Origin: Bosea sp. 124
Lineage (GTDB): Bacteria; Pseudomonadota; Alphaproteobacteria; Rhizobiales; Beijerinckiaceae
Length of the DNA stretch: 64,000 nucleotides
Direction: 5' to 3'
Assembly: GCF_003046175.1 (NCBI RefSeq)
Contig: NZ_PZZM01000001.1
Span: 1,745,001-1,809,000, forward strand
In this document: piece after piece, positions 55,708-64,000 of the stretch
Layout of the letters: every line of letters starts with the position of its first letter
Position numbering within the stretch: the first letter of the stretch is position 1
Notes under the pieces: generated by a model
The model's database searches: none
Told to the model about the DNA's origin: nothing
Seen by the model: the letters and a program-made list of their open reading frames with translations, nothing else
Position numbers and translations under genes: made by a program

Positions 55708-56304
55708 GTGAGTCTTCCCGAGCGCGACACGAGGCAAAGTATCGTCGATACCGCCGAACGCTTCTTCCGCGACATCGGCTACCAGAAGACGACTGTCGCC
55801 GACATCGCCAAGTCGCTGCGCATGAGCCCGGCCAACGTCTATCGCTTCTTCGATTCCAAGAAGTCAATCAACGAGGCTGTTCTGGCGCGCTTCAAGGGCG
55901 AGCTCGAGGAATCGCTGTCGCTGATCATCGCCGAAGCGCGCCCGGCCGGCAGCCGGCTGCGCGAGATGCTGCTGACCGCCCACCGGATCAATCAGGCCCG
56001 CTTCGCCGACCAGCAGCGCATGCAGGAGATGGTCTGCGCGGCGATGGAGGAGAGCTGGGACGCGATCCTCGGCCATATCGAGCGCTTCGATACGCTGCTC
56101 GGCCGCGTCGTCGCCGAAGGCGTCGCCAATGGCGAGTTCCGAGCGCTCGATCCGATAGCCGCCACGCAGTGCATCCGGACGGCGATGATCCGTTTCCAGC
56201 ACCCCCTGCTGATGGCGCAATGCGAGCGCATTCCCGGCCCGTCGGCCGAGGAGATGATCGACTTCATCATGGCCGCGCTCGAACAGCCGAAGGCCGACGC
56301 CTGA
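55708..56304 (+). CDS. TetR-family transcriptional regulator
   Basis: A 198-residue regulator. The DNA-binding helix-turn-helix is near the N-terminus: TAERFFRDIGYQKTTVADIA then MSPANVYRFFDSKKSI. The C-terminal ligand domain ends EEMIDFIMAALEQPKA. I favour the GTG at 55708, seven residues before the first conserved position; ATGs at 55627/55630 would add about 27 residues and place the palindrome inside the gene. It lies just upstream of the O-antigen-type dehydratase gene. The target is unknown. Confidence 0.85.
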   Translation: MSLPERDTRQSIVDTAERFFRDIGYQKTTVADIAKSLRMSPANVYRFFDSKKSINEAVLARFKGELEESLSLIIAEARPAGSRLREMLLTAHRINQARFADQQRMQEMVCAAMEESWDAILGHIERFDTLLGRVVAEGVANGEFRALDPIAATQCIRTAMIRFQHPLLMAQCERIPGPSAEEMIDFIMAALEQPKADA

Positions 56305-56375
56305 CCGGCGCTGCGAACCTTCCGCCGCCCGGCCGCGTTGACAAGGCGTCGACGGAGCAGGATACCCCGCCTGTC

Positions 56376-58340
56376 ATGGCCAGTCTCCCCAAGCAGAGCT
56401 TCAAGAAGCTCGCCGTCATCCTCCACGATCTCGTGGTCACGGCGCTGGCGATCTGGCTCGTCTTCGTCGTCCGCTTCGAGGGCTGGCAGCTCGACGAGCA
56501 TCTGCGCTACCTGCCGCGGTTCCTGCCGTTCTTCGTCGCCTATGCCGGGCTGGTGTACTGGTTCTTCTCGCTCTACCGCTCGAAATGGCGCTTCGCGTCG
56601 CTGCCGGACCTGTCGAACATCGTCAAGGCGACCTCGATCCTGACGCTGACGCTGCTGGTGGTCGACTACATTCTCGTCGCCCCGAATTTCTACGGCGCCT
56701 TCTATTTCGGCAAGATCTCTATCGCGCTCTACTGGCTGGTGCAGGTGTCGCTGCTCGGCGGCCCGCGGCTCGCCTATCGCTACTTCAAATTCTCCCGCAC
56801 CCGCCGGAACGCGGCACGTGAGGCCTCCCTGCCGGCGTTGCTGCTCGGGCGCGGCTTCGAAGTCGAGATGGTGATCCGCGCCATGGAGGCCGGCACGATG
56901 CGAAAGCTGCGGCCGGCCGGGATCCTGTCGCCGCGTGCCGACGATCTCGGCCAGTCGATCCGGGGCGTGCCCGTGCTCGGCCTGCTTTCGGAGATCGAGC
57001 AGATCGCAGGCGACGCCGCCGAGCGCGGCGAGGGCTTCCGCCGCATCGTCGCGACACCGAGCGCGCTCGTGCCGGAGGCGGAACCCGACAAATGGCTCGC
57101 CCGCACCCGCAAGCTGTCGCTGCCAATCTCGCGCATCGAGACGCTCGGCGAAGGCGTGCGCGATTCCGAACTGGCACCGCTGGAGATCGAGGACCTGCTG
57201 GTACGCTCGACCGTCAGGATCGACCGCAACCGGCTCGGCACCTTCTTGAAGGGCAAGCGCGTCATCGTCACCGGCGGTGGCGGCTCGATCGGCTCGGAGA
57301 TCTGCCTGCGCTGTGCCGCTTTCGGCGCCGCCGAACTCCTGATCGTCGAGAGTTCGGAGCCGGCGCTGTTCCAGGTGACGGAGCAGCTCATCGCCCAGGC
57401 GCATGACACGATCGTCTCCGGCGCGCTGGCGGATGTCCGCGACCGGGCCAGGATCACACCGCTGTTCACGGCATTCGCGCCCGACATCGTCATCCATGCC
57501 GCGGCGCTGAAGCATGTGCCCTATCTCGAGGCGGACTGGAGCGAGGGCGTCAAGACCAACATCTTCGGCTCGGTCAACGTCACCGATGCGGCGATCGCCG
57601 CCAATGCGAAGATCTTCGTGCTGATCTCGACCGACAAGGCAATCGAGCCCGTCTCGATGCTGGGCGCGACCAAGCGTTTCGCCGAGATGTACGCACAGTC
57701 GCGTGATGCCGAATTCGTCGCGGCCGCCGCGGGCATGAGGCTGGTCGCCGTGCGCTTCGGCAATGTGCTGGGCTCGGTCGGCTCTGTGGTGCCGAAATTC
57801 AAGGCGCAGATCGCGCGCGGTGGGCCCTTGACCGTCACCAGCCCGGACATGATCCGTTATTTCATGACGATCCGGGAAGCCTGCGACCTCGTCTTGACGG
57901 CGGCGTCGCATGCCCGCTCGGACGGTCCCGAAGCCGAGCGCGCCGCCGTCTACGTCCTCAAGATGGGCCAGCCGGTCAAGATCATGGATCTGGCCGAGCG
58001 GATGATCCGCCTCGCCGGCTTCGAGCCCGGCGAGGATATCGAGATCGCCGTCACCGGGGTGCGGCCGGGCGAACGCCTCAACGAGATCCTGTTCGCCCGC
58101 GACGAGCCGATGGCGGAGACGGGCCTCGACGGCGTCATGGCGGCCAAGCCCGTCTTTGCCAACCGGACGCGGCTGCAGGCCTGGCTGGTGCGGCTGGAGG
58201 CGGCGCTGAAGGCGGATGATCGCGTTGCCGCCGATGCGGTGCTCGACGAGGCGATCCCGGATTTCAGCCAGCGCCAGAAGACGCCGCCAAGCGCTCAAGA
58301 GCCGTCCGCGTCCCGGCCGGCGGCCGCCAGCCTGCCCTGA
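56376..58340 (+). CDS. Membrane-bound nucleotide-sugar 4,6-dehydratase (WbpM/WreV/CapD type)
   Basis: A 654-residue protein. Four N-terminal membrane helices (about 12-125) precede a CoA-binding-like Rossmann domain (about 145-260) and a short-chain dehydratase domain. The NAD loop GGGGSIGSEI is at about 300, and the catalytic Tyr-x3-Lys is replaced by the family's SMLGATK at about 427-433. Such enzymes make UDP-4-keto-6-deoxy-GlcNAc for QuiNAc or FucNAc. It converges with an epimerase/reductase gene, overlapping its end by 77 bases. The three genes resemble a wreV-wreQ-wreU set. Confidence 0.9.
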   Translation: MASLPKQSFKKLAVILHDLVVTALAIWLVFVVRFEGWQLDEHLRYLPRFLPFFVAYAGLVYWFFSLYRSKWRFASLPDLSNIVKATSILTLTLLVVDYILVAPNFYGAFYFGKISIALYWLVQVSLLGGPRLAYRYFKFSRTRRNAAREASLPALLLGRGFEVEMVIRAMEAGTMRKLRPAGILSPRADDLGQSIRGVPVLGLLSEIEQIAGDAAERGEGFRRIVATPSALVPEAEPDKWLARTRKLSLPISRIETLGEGVRDSELAPLEIEDLLVRSTVRIDRNRLGTFLKGKRVIVTGGGGSIGSEICLRCAAFGAAELLIVESSEPALFQVTEQLIAQAHDTIVSGALADVRDRARITPLFTAFAPDIVIHAAALKHVPYLEADWSEGVKTNIFGSVNVTDAAIAANAKIFVLISTDKAIEPVSMLGATKRFAEMYAQSRDAEFVAAAAGMRLVAVRFGNVLGSVGSVVPKFKAQIARGGPLTVTSPDMIRYFMTIREACDLVLTAASHARSDGPEAERAAVYVLKMGQPVKIMDLAERMIRLAGFEPGEDIEIAVTGVRPGERLNEILFARDEPMAETGLDGVMAAKPVFANRTRLQAWLVRLEAALKADDRVAADAVLDEAIPDFSQRQKTPPSAQEPSASRPAAASLP

Positions 58341-59193
58341 GCAGGCCTTCCGGCAGTGCCACGAGGCTGCCACTCAGCTTAACGAAGGCATCCTCGCGTC
58401 CGGCGAGACGCGCCGCCAGCCGCATGAGACCGGGAGGCACGGCGATCAGTCCCGGTCGGCGCCCCAGGCCGGCCCGCAATGCCGTCAGGATGCCGGCCAC
58501 ACTGATCGGCTCGGGATCGGCGAGCGTGAAGACGCGCCGCGCCGGGCATCTCGGCGTCAGCGCGAAGAGCACGGCGTCGGCAAGGTTCTCGACGGCGAGC
58601 AGCGAGCGCGGCGCGGTCAGCGCACCGAGCGGCAGCGGCACAGGCAACCGCGCCAGCCGCAGCAGCGCCGCCATATTGGCCTTCACGCCGGGTCCGTAAA
58701 CCAGGACGGGGCGCAGCGCGACCCAGTCCAGATCGAGCCTGGCGAGGCCCTGTTCGGCTGCGAGCTTCGAGCGGCCATAGGCGTCGTCAGGCGCGGCAGC
58801 GTCGTCCTCGCGCAGCGGAGAGCCGTCAAAGGCGCCGCTCTGCGCCTTGATCGAGGAGACATAGACGAAACGGGTGACGCCGGCGCGGTAGGCCGCCTGC
58901 GCCAGATCGAGCGTGGCCTGCGTGTTGATGCGCCGGTACAGCGCCTCGTCGAGACCAGGACCCGCATGAGCGAGGCCGGCAAGGTGCACGACATGCGCCA
59001 CGCCATCGACCGCCGCGCTCCAGTCGATGGGAGAGGCGAGGTCACCGGTCACGACGGCTTCGGTGTCGGCCGGAGCCGGCCCCGGGTCCCGCTGCGTCAC
59101 ACGCACGCGGTAGCCCGCCGTCTTCAGCGCGGCGACGACATGGGGGCCGATGAAACCGCCGGCACCTGTGACGAGGACGCGCTCACCACTCAT
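58264..59193 (-). CDS. NAD-dependent sugar epimerase/4-reductase (WbpV/WreQ-like)
   Basis: A 309-residue extended SDR. The Rossmann loop is VTGAGGFIGPHV at the N-terminus, and the active site is YGRSK (about residue 142) with a serine in YVSSIKAQ. By neighbourhood with a WbpM-type dehydratase and a WbpL/WreU-type transferase, it is the likely 4-ketoreductase that yields QuiNAc (or a related sugar). Its C-terminal 77 bases overlap the end of the dehydratase gene on the other strand, an unusually long convergent overlap. Start at 59193 overlaps the transferase stop by four bases. Confidence 0.85.
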   Translation of the reverse strand: MSGERVLVTGAGGFIGPHVVAALKTAGYRVRVTQRDPGPAPADTEAVVTGDLASPIDWSAAVDGVAHVVHLAGLAHAGPGLDEALYRRINTQATLDLAQAAYRAGVTRFVYVSSIKAQSGAFDGSPLREDDAAAPDDAYGRSKLAAEQGLARLDLDWVALRPVLVYGPGVKANMAALLRLARLPVPLPLGALTAPRSLLAVENLADAVLFALTPRCPARRVFTLADPEPISVAGILTALRAGLGRRPGLIAVPPGLMRLAARLAGREDAFVKLSGSLVALPEGLLRAGWRPPAGTRTALERLAASSGAG

Positions 59194-60206
59194 GGAGCGG
59201 GTGCCCGCCTTGAGAAGCGCACCAGCAGCAGCACCGTCAGCAGCAGCGCGAGGGTGAGACAGGCGAGCTGAACCGCCATCGCCGGCAGCATGATGCTGAT
59301 TGTCGCCAATCCGATCAAAACGAGATTGAGTAGCGCGATCTGCGTGACGACGGTCAGGACTCCATGCCCGTTCGTCGTTGCCTGCTGGTAGACATGAGAG
59401 CGATGCGCCTCCCAGATTCGCTCGCGGCGCGCCAGCCGGCGCAACAGCGTGATCGTGGCGTCGGCGACATGATAGAGCGGCAGGATCAGCGCCGCCGCAA
59501 GTGCGCCCGTCCCCGCCAGACGGTAGAGCAGATAAGCCGTGACGAGCCCGATCGGCAGCGAGCCGACATCTCCGAGGAAGAGCCGCGCGGTCGGCTTGTT
59601 GAAGGGTGCGAAGCCGAGCAGGCCACCGCAGAGGGCTGCCGCCAGCAGCGCCGTCCCCGGGTCGACCAGCCCGGCGCTTCCGGCCAGCGCCAGGGCACCG
59701 GCCAGCGGCACGAAGCCCGCGACGGTGATCCAGTCGATTCCGTCCATGAAATTGGTCAGATTGACGAACCAGATTCCGGCGAGCAGCGCGAGGCAGCGCT
59801 CCACGGCCAGCGGCATCGCCTCCGGAAACAGCCGGACATCGGGCGCCGCATAGACGATCACCACGGCGACACAGAGCGCCTGCAGGCCGAACCTCAGCCC
59901 CGCCGAGAGCGGCCTGATATCGTCCCAGGCGCCCACTACGGCCAGCGCGACGGCCGCCACGACGACGAAGGCGAGGCTGTCGGCGCCGGAGGGCAGCGGC
60001 AGGACCTGCAGGCCCAGCCACAGCGCGACGAAGGCGCCGGCCAGCACGGCGATGCCGCCGCCCTGAGGCGTCGGCACGCGATGGCTCGAGCGCGCGTTCG
60101 GCCGGGCCAGCGCGTAGCGGACCAGCAGCGGCCGCAACAGCACGCAAAGCAACGCCGAGATGGCCGCCGCGAGGGGCAGGATCAGAAGGGGGGCGAGACG
60201 TTCCAA
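59190..60206 (-). CDS. Polyprenyl-phosphate sugar-1-phosphate transferase (WecA/WbpL/WreU-like)
   Basis: A 338-residue multi-helix transferase of the MraY/WecA superfamily. The Asp-rich NLTNFMDGIDWI and the RLFLGDVGSLPIG motifs are diagnostic, and HRSHVYQ is the C-terminal histidine element. It would start O-antigen or related glycan synthesis by moving a GlcNAc-derived sugar phosphate to undecaprenyl phosphate. It is co-transcribed with the epimerase (four-base overlap). Confidence 0.9.
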   Translation of the reverse strand: MERLAPLLILPLAAAISALLCVLLRPLLVRYALARPNARSSHRVPTPQGGGIAVLAGAFVALWLGLQVLPLPSGADSLAFVVVAAVALAVVGAWDDIRPLSAGLRFGLQALCVAVVIVYAAPDVRLFPEAMPLAVERCLALLAGIWFVNLTNFMDGIDWITVAGFVPLAGALALAGSAGLVDPGTALLAAALCGGLLGFAPFNKPTARLFLGDVGSLPIGLVTAYLLYRLAGTGALAAALILPLYHVADATITLLRRLARRERIWEAHRSHVYQQATTNGHGVLTVVTQIALLNLVLIGLATISIMLPAMAVQLACLTLALLLTVLLLVRFSRRAPAP

Positions 60207-60398
60207 AACGGGATCACCATGGCGGCATCGCGCCTTCCCTAGAGCATGGCGCCGGAAAGCGGGAGCCCGTTTTCATCCCTCGGCCCCGACCCTGACGACC
60301 CATTCTGTTGGAAATGGCGCCTCGAAGGCGCAGGGCCGACGTTGCAAATGCCGCGATCCGCGCTTGCCTTGCCTGGCACAAAGAGGGAACATGACGCT

Positions 60399-60860
60399 AT
60401 GTCCCTCGTCGATTCCGTGTTCAATCCGCCATCCGCGCGCCCGGATATCACCCGCGCCGTCTGCCGCGGCGCGGCGCGGCACCTGCGCGAGCGCGGCTAT
60501 GCCATCGTCAAGGAAATGACATTCGCCAATGGCCGGCGCGGCGACATCGTGGCGCTGTCGCCCTCGGGTGAATTGCTGGTGATCGAGGTCAAATCGGGCC
60601 TCCAGGACTACCGCGTCGACGGCAAATGGCCGGACTACCGCGATTACTGCGACGGCTTCCTCTTCGCCGTCGCGCCCGAATTTCCGCACGAGATCCTGCC
60701 TGACGACGTCGGCCTGATCGTCGCCGACGCCTATGGCGGCGCGCTGATCCGCGAGGCGCCGCGACACGCCCTCGCTCCGGCACGGCGCAAGGCGCTGACG
60801 ATCGCCTTCGCCAAGCTGGCAGCGGGCCGGCTCGCGCTGGCCGAGGACCCGGGTTTCTAG
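60399..60860 (+). CDS. mmcB: MmcB-type DNA repair protein with nuclease-like motif
   Basis: A 153-residue protein matching the alphaproteobacterial MmcB family, named in Caulobacter for mitomycin C protection. The PD-(D/E)xK-like core is RRGDIVAL then ELLVIEVKSGLQDY. I start at the ATG at 60399, since the longer frame from 60246 looks non-coding. An SOS (LexA) box was sought upstream and not found. Its TAG stop shares CTAG with the convergent LysR stop. Confidence 0.85.
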   Translation: MSLVDSVFNPPSARPDITRAVCRGAARHLRERGYAIVKEMTFANGRRGDIVALSPSGELLVIEVKSGLQDYRVDGKWPDYRDYCDGFLFAVAPEFPHEILPDDVGLIVADAYGGALIREAPRHALAPARRKALTIAFAKLAAGRLALAEDPGF

Positions 60861-61792
60861 AGACCGTTTGATACGGCCTTGGGCGGTGCCGTCAGATCGA
60901 CCGTCTCGACAAGGAAGTCGATGAATGCGCGCACGCGGGCGGGCAGCCTGCCGCCATGGCCGACATAGACGGCGTGGATCGCCTCGACATCGCCTGGATT
61001 GAAGGCCTCCAGCACGCGCACGAGCCGGCCTGTCGCAATGTCGTTCCCGACATGGAACAGAGACAGCCGCGCCAACCCCTGTCCGTTGAGCGCGAGCACG
61101 CGGGCGCTTTCGCCGTCGCCGACCGCGACGCGGCCATGGGCCGGCACCGACATGCGCCGGCCATCGTCGCGGAACGACCATTCATCCGAGTGGCGCTGGA
61201 AATTGAAGGTGATCAGGTCGTGTCCGGCAAGATCGTCCCAGTGCCGGGGGGCGGGTTTCCGCGCGAGATAATCCGGCGAAGCCACGATCGCCATCGCGGC
61301 CTCGCCAAGCTTGCGCGCGACAAGCTGAGACGGGCGCAGCGGCCCGACGCGGATCGCGATCTCGGCACGCTCGTCCATCAGGTCGATGACCTGGTCGGTG
61401 ATGGTGATGTCGAGATGGACATCCGGATGGCGCGCCGTGAAGCGCGGCACCAGCGGCAGCAGATAGTGCATGCCGAAGGGCACATTCGAATTGACCCGCA
61501 GCTTGCCGCGCGGAAGCTGGCAGGCGGCGACGGCGCGCTCGGCCTCGTCGAGGTCGTTCAGCACGCGCAGCGCATGCTGGTGGAAGGTCGCGCCCTCCTC
61601 GGTGAGCTGGAGCTTGCGGGTGGACCGGATCATCAGCCGGACGCCGAGCCTCGCCTCCAGCCGCGCCATCAGCTTGCTGATCGCGGACGGCGTCATGCGG
61701 AGCGCGCGCGCCGCCGGCGAGAAGCCGCCGAGTTCGACGATCCGCGCGAAGACCTCCATCTCGCCGGAGCGGTTGACCTCTGGCCGCGGCAT
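60857..61792 (-). CDS. LysR-family transcriptional regulator
   Basis: A 311-residue LTTR. The N-terminal winged helix is ARIVELGGFSPAARALRMTP then ISKLMARLEARLGVRL, and a periplasmic-binding-like effector domain follows. It is divergent from the MFS gene at 61889, the usual layout in which such a regulator controls the transporter. The 96-base gap between them contains the likely operator but no clear palindrome. Confidence 0.92.
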   Translation of the reverse strand: MPRPEVNRSGEMEVFARIVELGGFSPAARALRMTPSAISKLMARLEARLGVRLMIRSTRKLQLTEEGATFHQHALRVLNDLDEAERAVAACQLPRGKLRVNSNVPFGMHYLLPLVPRFTARHPDVHLDITITDQVIDLMDERAEIAIRVGPLRPSQLVARKLGEAAMAIVASPDYLARKPAPRHWDDLAGHDLITFNFQRHSDEWSFRDDGRRMSVPAHGRVAVGDGESARVLALNGQGLARLSLFHVGNDIATGRLVRVLEAFNPGDVEAIHAVYVGHGGRLPARVRAFIDFLVETVDLTAPPKAVSNGL

Positions 61793-61888
61793 GATGACTT
61801 CACCTCACAATTGAATGTCCTGCCAGCAATCTAATTCACAGGCTCGGCATGCGCCATCTTGCGGGCTGGTTTTGTCCCGGAGCCCGTC

Positions 61889-63058
61889 ATGCCCGTCGCC
61901 CTCTATGCTCTCACCGTCGGTGCCTTCGGCATCGGCGTCACCGAATTCGTCATCATGGGCCTGCTGTTGCAGGTCTCGGCCGATCTCGGCATCAGCATCC
62001 CCGTCGCCGGCCTGCTGATGTCGGGTTATGCGCTCGGCGTCTTCGTCGGCGCACCGATCCTGACGATCGCGACCCGCTCGCTGCCGCGCAAGACGACGTT
62101 GCTGGTGCTGATGGCGATCTTCACGCTCGGCAACCTCGCCGCCGCGCTCAGCCCCAGCTTCGGCTGGCTGATGGCAGCGCGCATTGTCACGGCGCTGGCG
62201 CATGGCACCTTCTTCGGCGTCGGCTCCGTCGTGGCGACAGGCCTCGTCGCACCCGACCGCAAGGCGTCGGCCATCGCGCTGATGTTCACTGGGCTGACGC
62301 TCGCGACCCTGCTCGGCGTGCCCTTCGGCTCCTGGCTCGGCCTGGCCTATGGCTGGCGCGCGACCTTCTGGGCGGTCACAGGCATCGGCCTGCTCGCTCT
62401 CGCCATCCTCGCGATCTTCGTCCCGGCGGCGCGCGAGCGTGTCGTGCCCAGCCCGCTTTCGGAGGAGTTCCAGGTTCTCGCGCGGCCGCAGGTGCTGCTC
62501 GGGCTCGCCATGACGGTGCTCGGCTTTGGCGGCATCTTCGCGGTGTTCACCTATATCCAGCCGCTTCTGGTCGAGCTGGCCGGCTTCAGCGAGGCTGCGG
62601 TCTCGCCGATCCTGCTGGTCTTCGGTGCCGGGCTTGTCGTCGGCAACCTGCTCGGCGGGCGCTGGGCCGACCGCAGCCTGTCGCCGGCACTGATCGGCAC
62701 GCTGGTGCTCCTGACGGCGGCCCTGCTCGGGGCGGGCTTCGCCTTCCACGACAGGATCGGTGCGGTGATTGCCGCCTTCGGGCTCGGCGCCGCGGCCTTC
62801 GCCACGGTCGCGCCGCTGCAGATGTGGGTGCTGCAGCAGGCCGGCGGCGCCGGCCAGGGCCTGGCGTCGAGCCTCAACATCGCCGCCTTCAACCTCGGCA
62901 ACGCTTTTGGGGCCTGGCTTGGCGGCGTCGTGATCTCGCATGGGCCGGGCCTTGCCGGCATCGCGCCGATCGCGGCGCTGGTGCCGCTGGCCGCTCTTGG
63001 CCTGGCCTGGATCGCGCTCACGCTCGACCGGCGGACGACCCGCGCGCTCGCCGCCTGA
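61889..63058 (+). CDS. MFS transporter, AraJ/YdhP-like DHA1 family
   Basis: A 389-residue, 12-helix transporter. The start phrase LTVGAFGIGVTEFVIMGLLLQVSADLG-like segment, the VGAPILTIATRSLPRKTTL loop and AHGTFFGVGSVVATGLV are typical of the AraJ/chloramphenicol-resistance branch of DHA1. It probably exports sugars or drugs under control of the divergent LysR gene. The ATG at 61889 precedes the first helix. Confidence 0.88.
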   Translation: MPVALYALTVGAFGIGVTEFVIMGLLLQVSADLGISIPVAGLLMSGYALGVFVGAPILTIATRSLPRKTTLLVLMAIFTLGNLAAALSPSFGWLMAARIVTALAHGTFFGVGSVVATGLVAPDRKASAIALMFTGLTLATLLGVPFGSWLGLAYGWRATFWAVTGIGLLALAILAIFVPAARERVVPSPLSEEFQVLARPQVLLGLAMTVLGFGGIFAVFTYIQPLLVELAGFSEAAVSPILLVFGAGLVVGNLLGGRWADRSLSPALIGTLVLLTAALLGAGFAFHDRIGAVIAAFGLGAAAFATVAPLQMWVLQQAGGAGQGLASSLNIAAFNLGNAFGAWLGGVVISHGPGLAGIAPIAALVPLAALGLAWIALTLDRRTTRALAA

Positions 63059-63086
63059 TCCCTCCACCGCTCGACAGGAGAACGAC

Positions 63087-64000
63087 ATGGGTCATCAGAA
63101 CGACATGGACTATCGGCAGCTCGGTGCATCGGGGCTGAAAGTGCCCGCGCTCAGCTTCGGCTGCGGCACCTTCGGCGGAAAGGGGCCCCTGTTCGGCGCC
63201 TGGGGCGATACGGATGTCGCTCAGGCGAAGCGGCTGGTCGACATCTGCCTCGAGGCCGGCCTCACCTTGTTCGACACGGCCGACGTCTATTCGGACGGCG
63301 CCTCGGAGGAGATCCTCGGCGAGGCACTGGCGGGGCGGCGCAACACAGCGCTGATCTCGACCAAGCTCGGCCTGCCGATGGGCGAGGGCCCGTTGCAGGC
63401 CGGAACCTCGCGGCTGCGACTGATCGAGGGCGTCGAGGCCGCGCTGAAGCGGCTGCGGAGCGACCATATCGACCTGCTCCAGCTCCACGCCTTCGATGCC
63501 GGAACGCCGGTCGACGAGGTTCTGAAGGCGCTGGACGACCTCGTGAGCTCAGGCAAGCTGCGCTATGTCGGCGCCTCGAACTTCTCCGGCTGGCAGATGA
63601 TGAAGTCGCTGGCTGCCTCGGAACGCCATGGCTGGCCACGCTATGTCGCGCATCAGGTCTATTATTCGCTGGTCGGCCGCGACTACGAATGGGAGCTGAT
63701 GCCGCTCGGCCTCGACCAGAAGGTCGAGGCCGTGGTCTGGAGCCCGCTCGGCTGGGGACGGCTCACCGGCAAGATCCGCCGCGGCGCGGCGATGCCCGAC
63801 AAGAGCCGCCTGCGCGACACCGCAGCCTTCGGGCCGCCGGTCGATGAGGACAGGCTCTATGCGATCGTCGATGTGCTCGACGAACTCGCGGTCGAGACCG
63901 GCCGCAGCGTACCGCAGATCGCGCTGAACTGGCTCCTGGCACGACCGACCGTGTCGAGCGTCATAATCGGCGCGCGCAACGAGGAGCAGTTACGCCAGAA
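63087..64000 (+). CDS. Aldo/keto reductase, truncated by the window end
   Basis: At least 304 residues are visible; the C-terminus runs off the right edge. CAGGAG lies six bases before the ATG at 63087. The AKR barrel begins YRQLGASGLKVPALSFG. Tetrad residues appear in FDTADVYSDG (Asp, Tyr), STKLGLP (Lys) and LLQLHAFD (His). The NADPH site approaches in SSVIIGARNEEQL. This is the YajO/oxidoreductase-type AKR group that reduces aldehydes or ketones. It is 28 bases after the MFS gene, so likely in one unit with it. Confidence 0.93.
   Translation, partial: MGHQNDMDYRQLGASGLKVPALSFGCGTFGGKGPLFGAWGDTDVAQAKRLVDICLEAGLTLFDTADVYSDGASEEILGEALAGRRNTALISTKLGLPMGEGPLQAGTSRLRLIEGVEAALKRLRSDHIDLLQLHAFDAGTPVDEVLKALDDLVSSGKLRYVGASNFSGWQMMKSLAASERHGWPRYVAHQVYYSLVGRDYEWELMPLGLDQKVEAVVWSPLGWGRLTGKIRRGAAMPDKSRLRDTAAFGPPVDEDRLYAIVDVLDELAVETGRSVPQIALNWLLARPTVSSVIIGARNEEQLRQ

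Noticed and set aside
55992..58373. A 793-codon minus-strand frame opposite the dehydratase
   Set aside because: Antisense to a well-supported gene; no domains.
60240..60398. LexA (SOS) box upstream of mmcB
   Set aside because: The alphaproteobacterial GAAC-N7-GTTC pattern was looked for and not found; GAAC occurs at the ribosome site without a partner.
60861..60900. Possible new gene between mmcB and the LysR gene
   Set aside because: The two genes share their stop bases, so there is no gap.

Overview
The window is GC-rich chromosomal DNA from an alphaproteobacterium. The likeliest order is Hyphomicrobiales (Rhizobiales), perhaps a Bosea-like genus; this placement is inference. Supporting signs are the complete Tad/Cpa pilus locus, a 760-residue malic enzyme with a phosphotransacetylase-like tail, the hisF-hisE-coaA run, an MmcB-type DNA repair protein, a TIGR02281-type aspartic protease and short 'plasmid stabilization' basic proteins. 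I saw no rRNA, tRNA, CRISPR array, insertion sequence, integrase or phage gene. Nearly all long antisense reading frames are shadows caused by GC-rich codon use.

Layout. 1-10 kb: a copper-handling pair (HCxxC protein and PCu(A)C chaperone), an aldolase/FAH-family catabolic pair, a cold-shock protein, a Bcr/CflA-type exporter, two uncharacterised proteins, an LPG-synthase-like membrane protein and an SbmA/YddA-type ABC protein with an eroded ATPase site. 10-20 kb: malic enzyme, two tandem paralogous chemoreceptors, mutS and a parDE toxin-antitoxin module whose toxin gene has no normal start codon. 20-23.4 kb: NlpC/P60 hydrolase, META-domain protein, MarR regulator and M17 aminopeptidase.

23.4-36 kb is a full tight-adherence (Flp pilus) locus. 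It has tadD on its own; a minus-strand operon cpaB-cpaC-cpaD-cpaE-cpaF-tadB-tadC; cpaA and flp; then, across an AT-rich divergent control region, a stand-alone secretin-N-domain protein and two TadE-like minor pilins. Together these make, process, secrete and anchor a Flp fibre.

36-45 kb is central and aromatic carbon metabolism: phosphomannomutase/phosphoglucomutase, an aspartic protease, two sugar kinases with overlapping ends, and a tightly overlapped pcaIJHG operon facing an IclR regulator across a clear palindrome. 45-53.7 kb holds an L,D-transpeptidase, a TauE/SafE permease, a Tat-exported beta-carbonic anhydrase, hisF, hisE, coaA, a RidA protein, a TPR protein and an aminotransferase. 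53.7-64 kb holds cobQ, a TetR regulator, three genes resembling the dehydratase/reductase/initiating transferase set for N-acetylquinovosamine-type O-antigen sugars, mmcB, a LysR/MFS pair and a truncated aldo-keto reductase.

No single locus is obviously a new system. The best leads are the toxin start-codon loss, the eroded ABC ATPase, the free secretin-N-domain protein in the pilus locus, a structured micro-ORF between the aminotransferase and cobQ, and a possible frameshifted gene before hisF.
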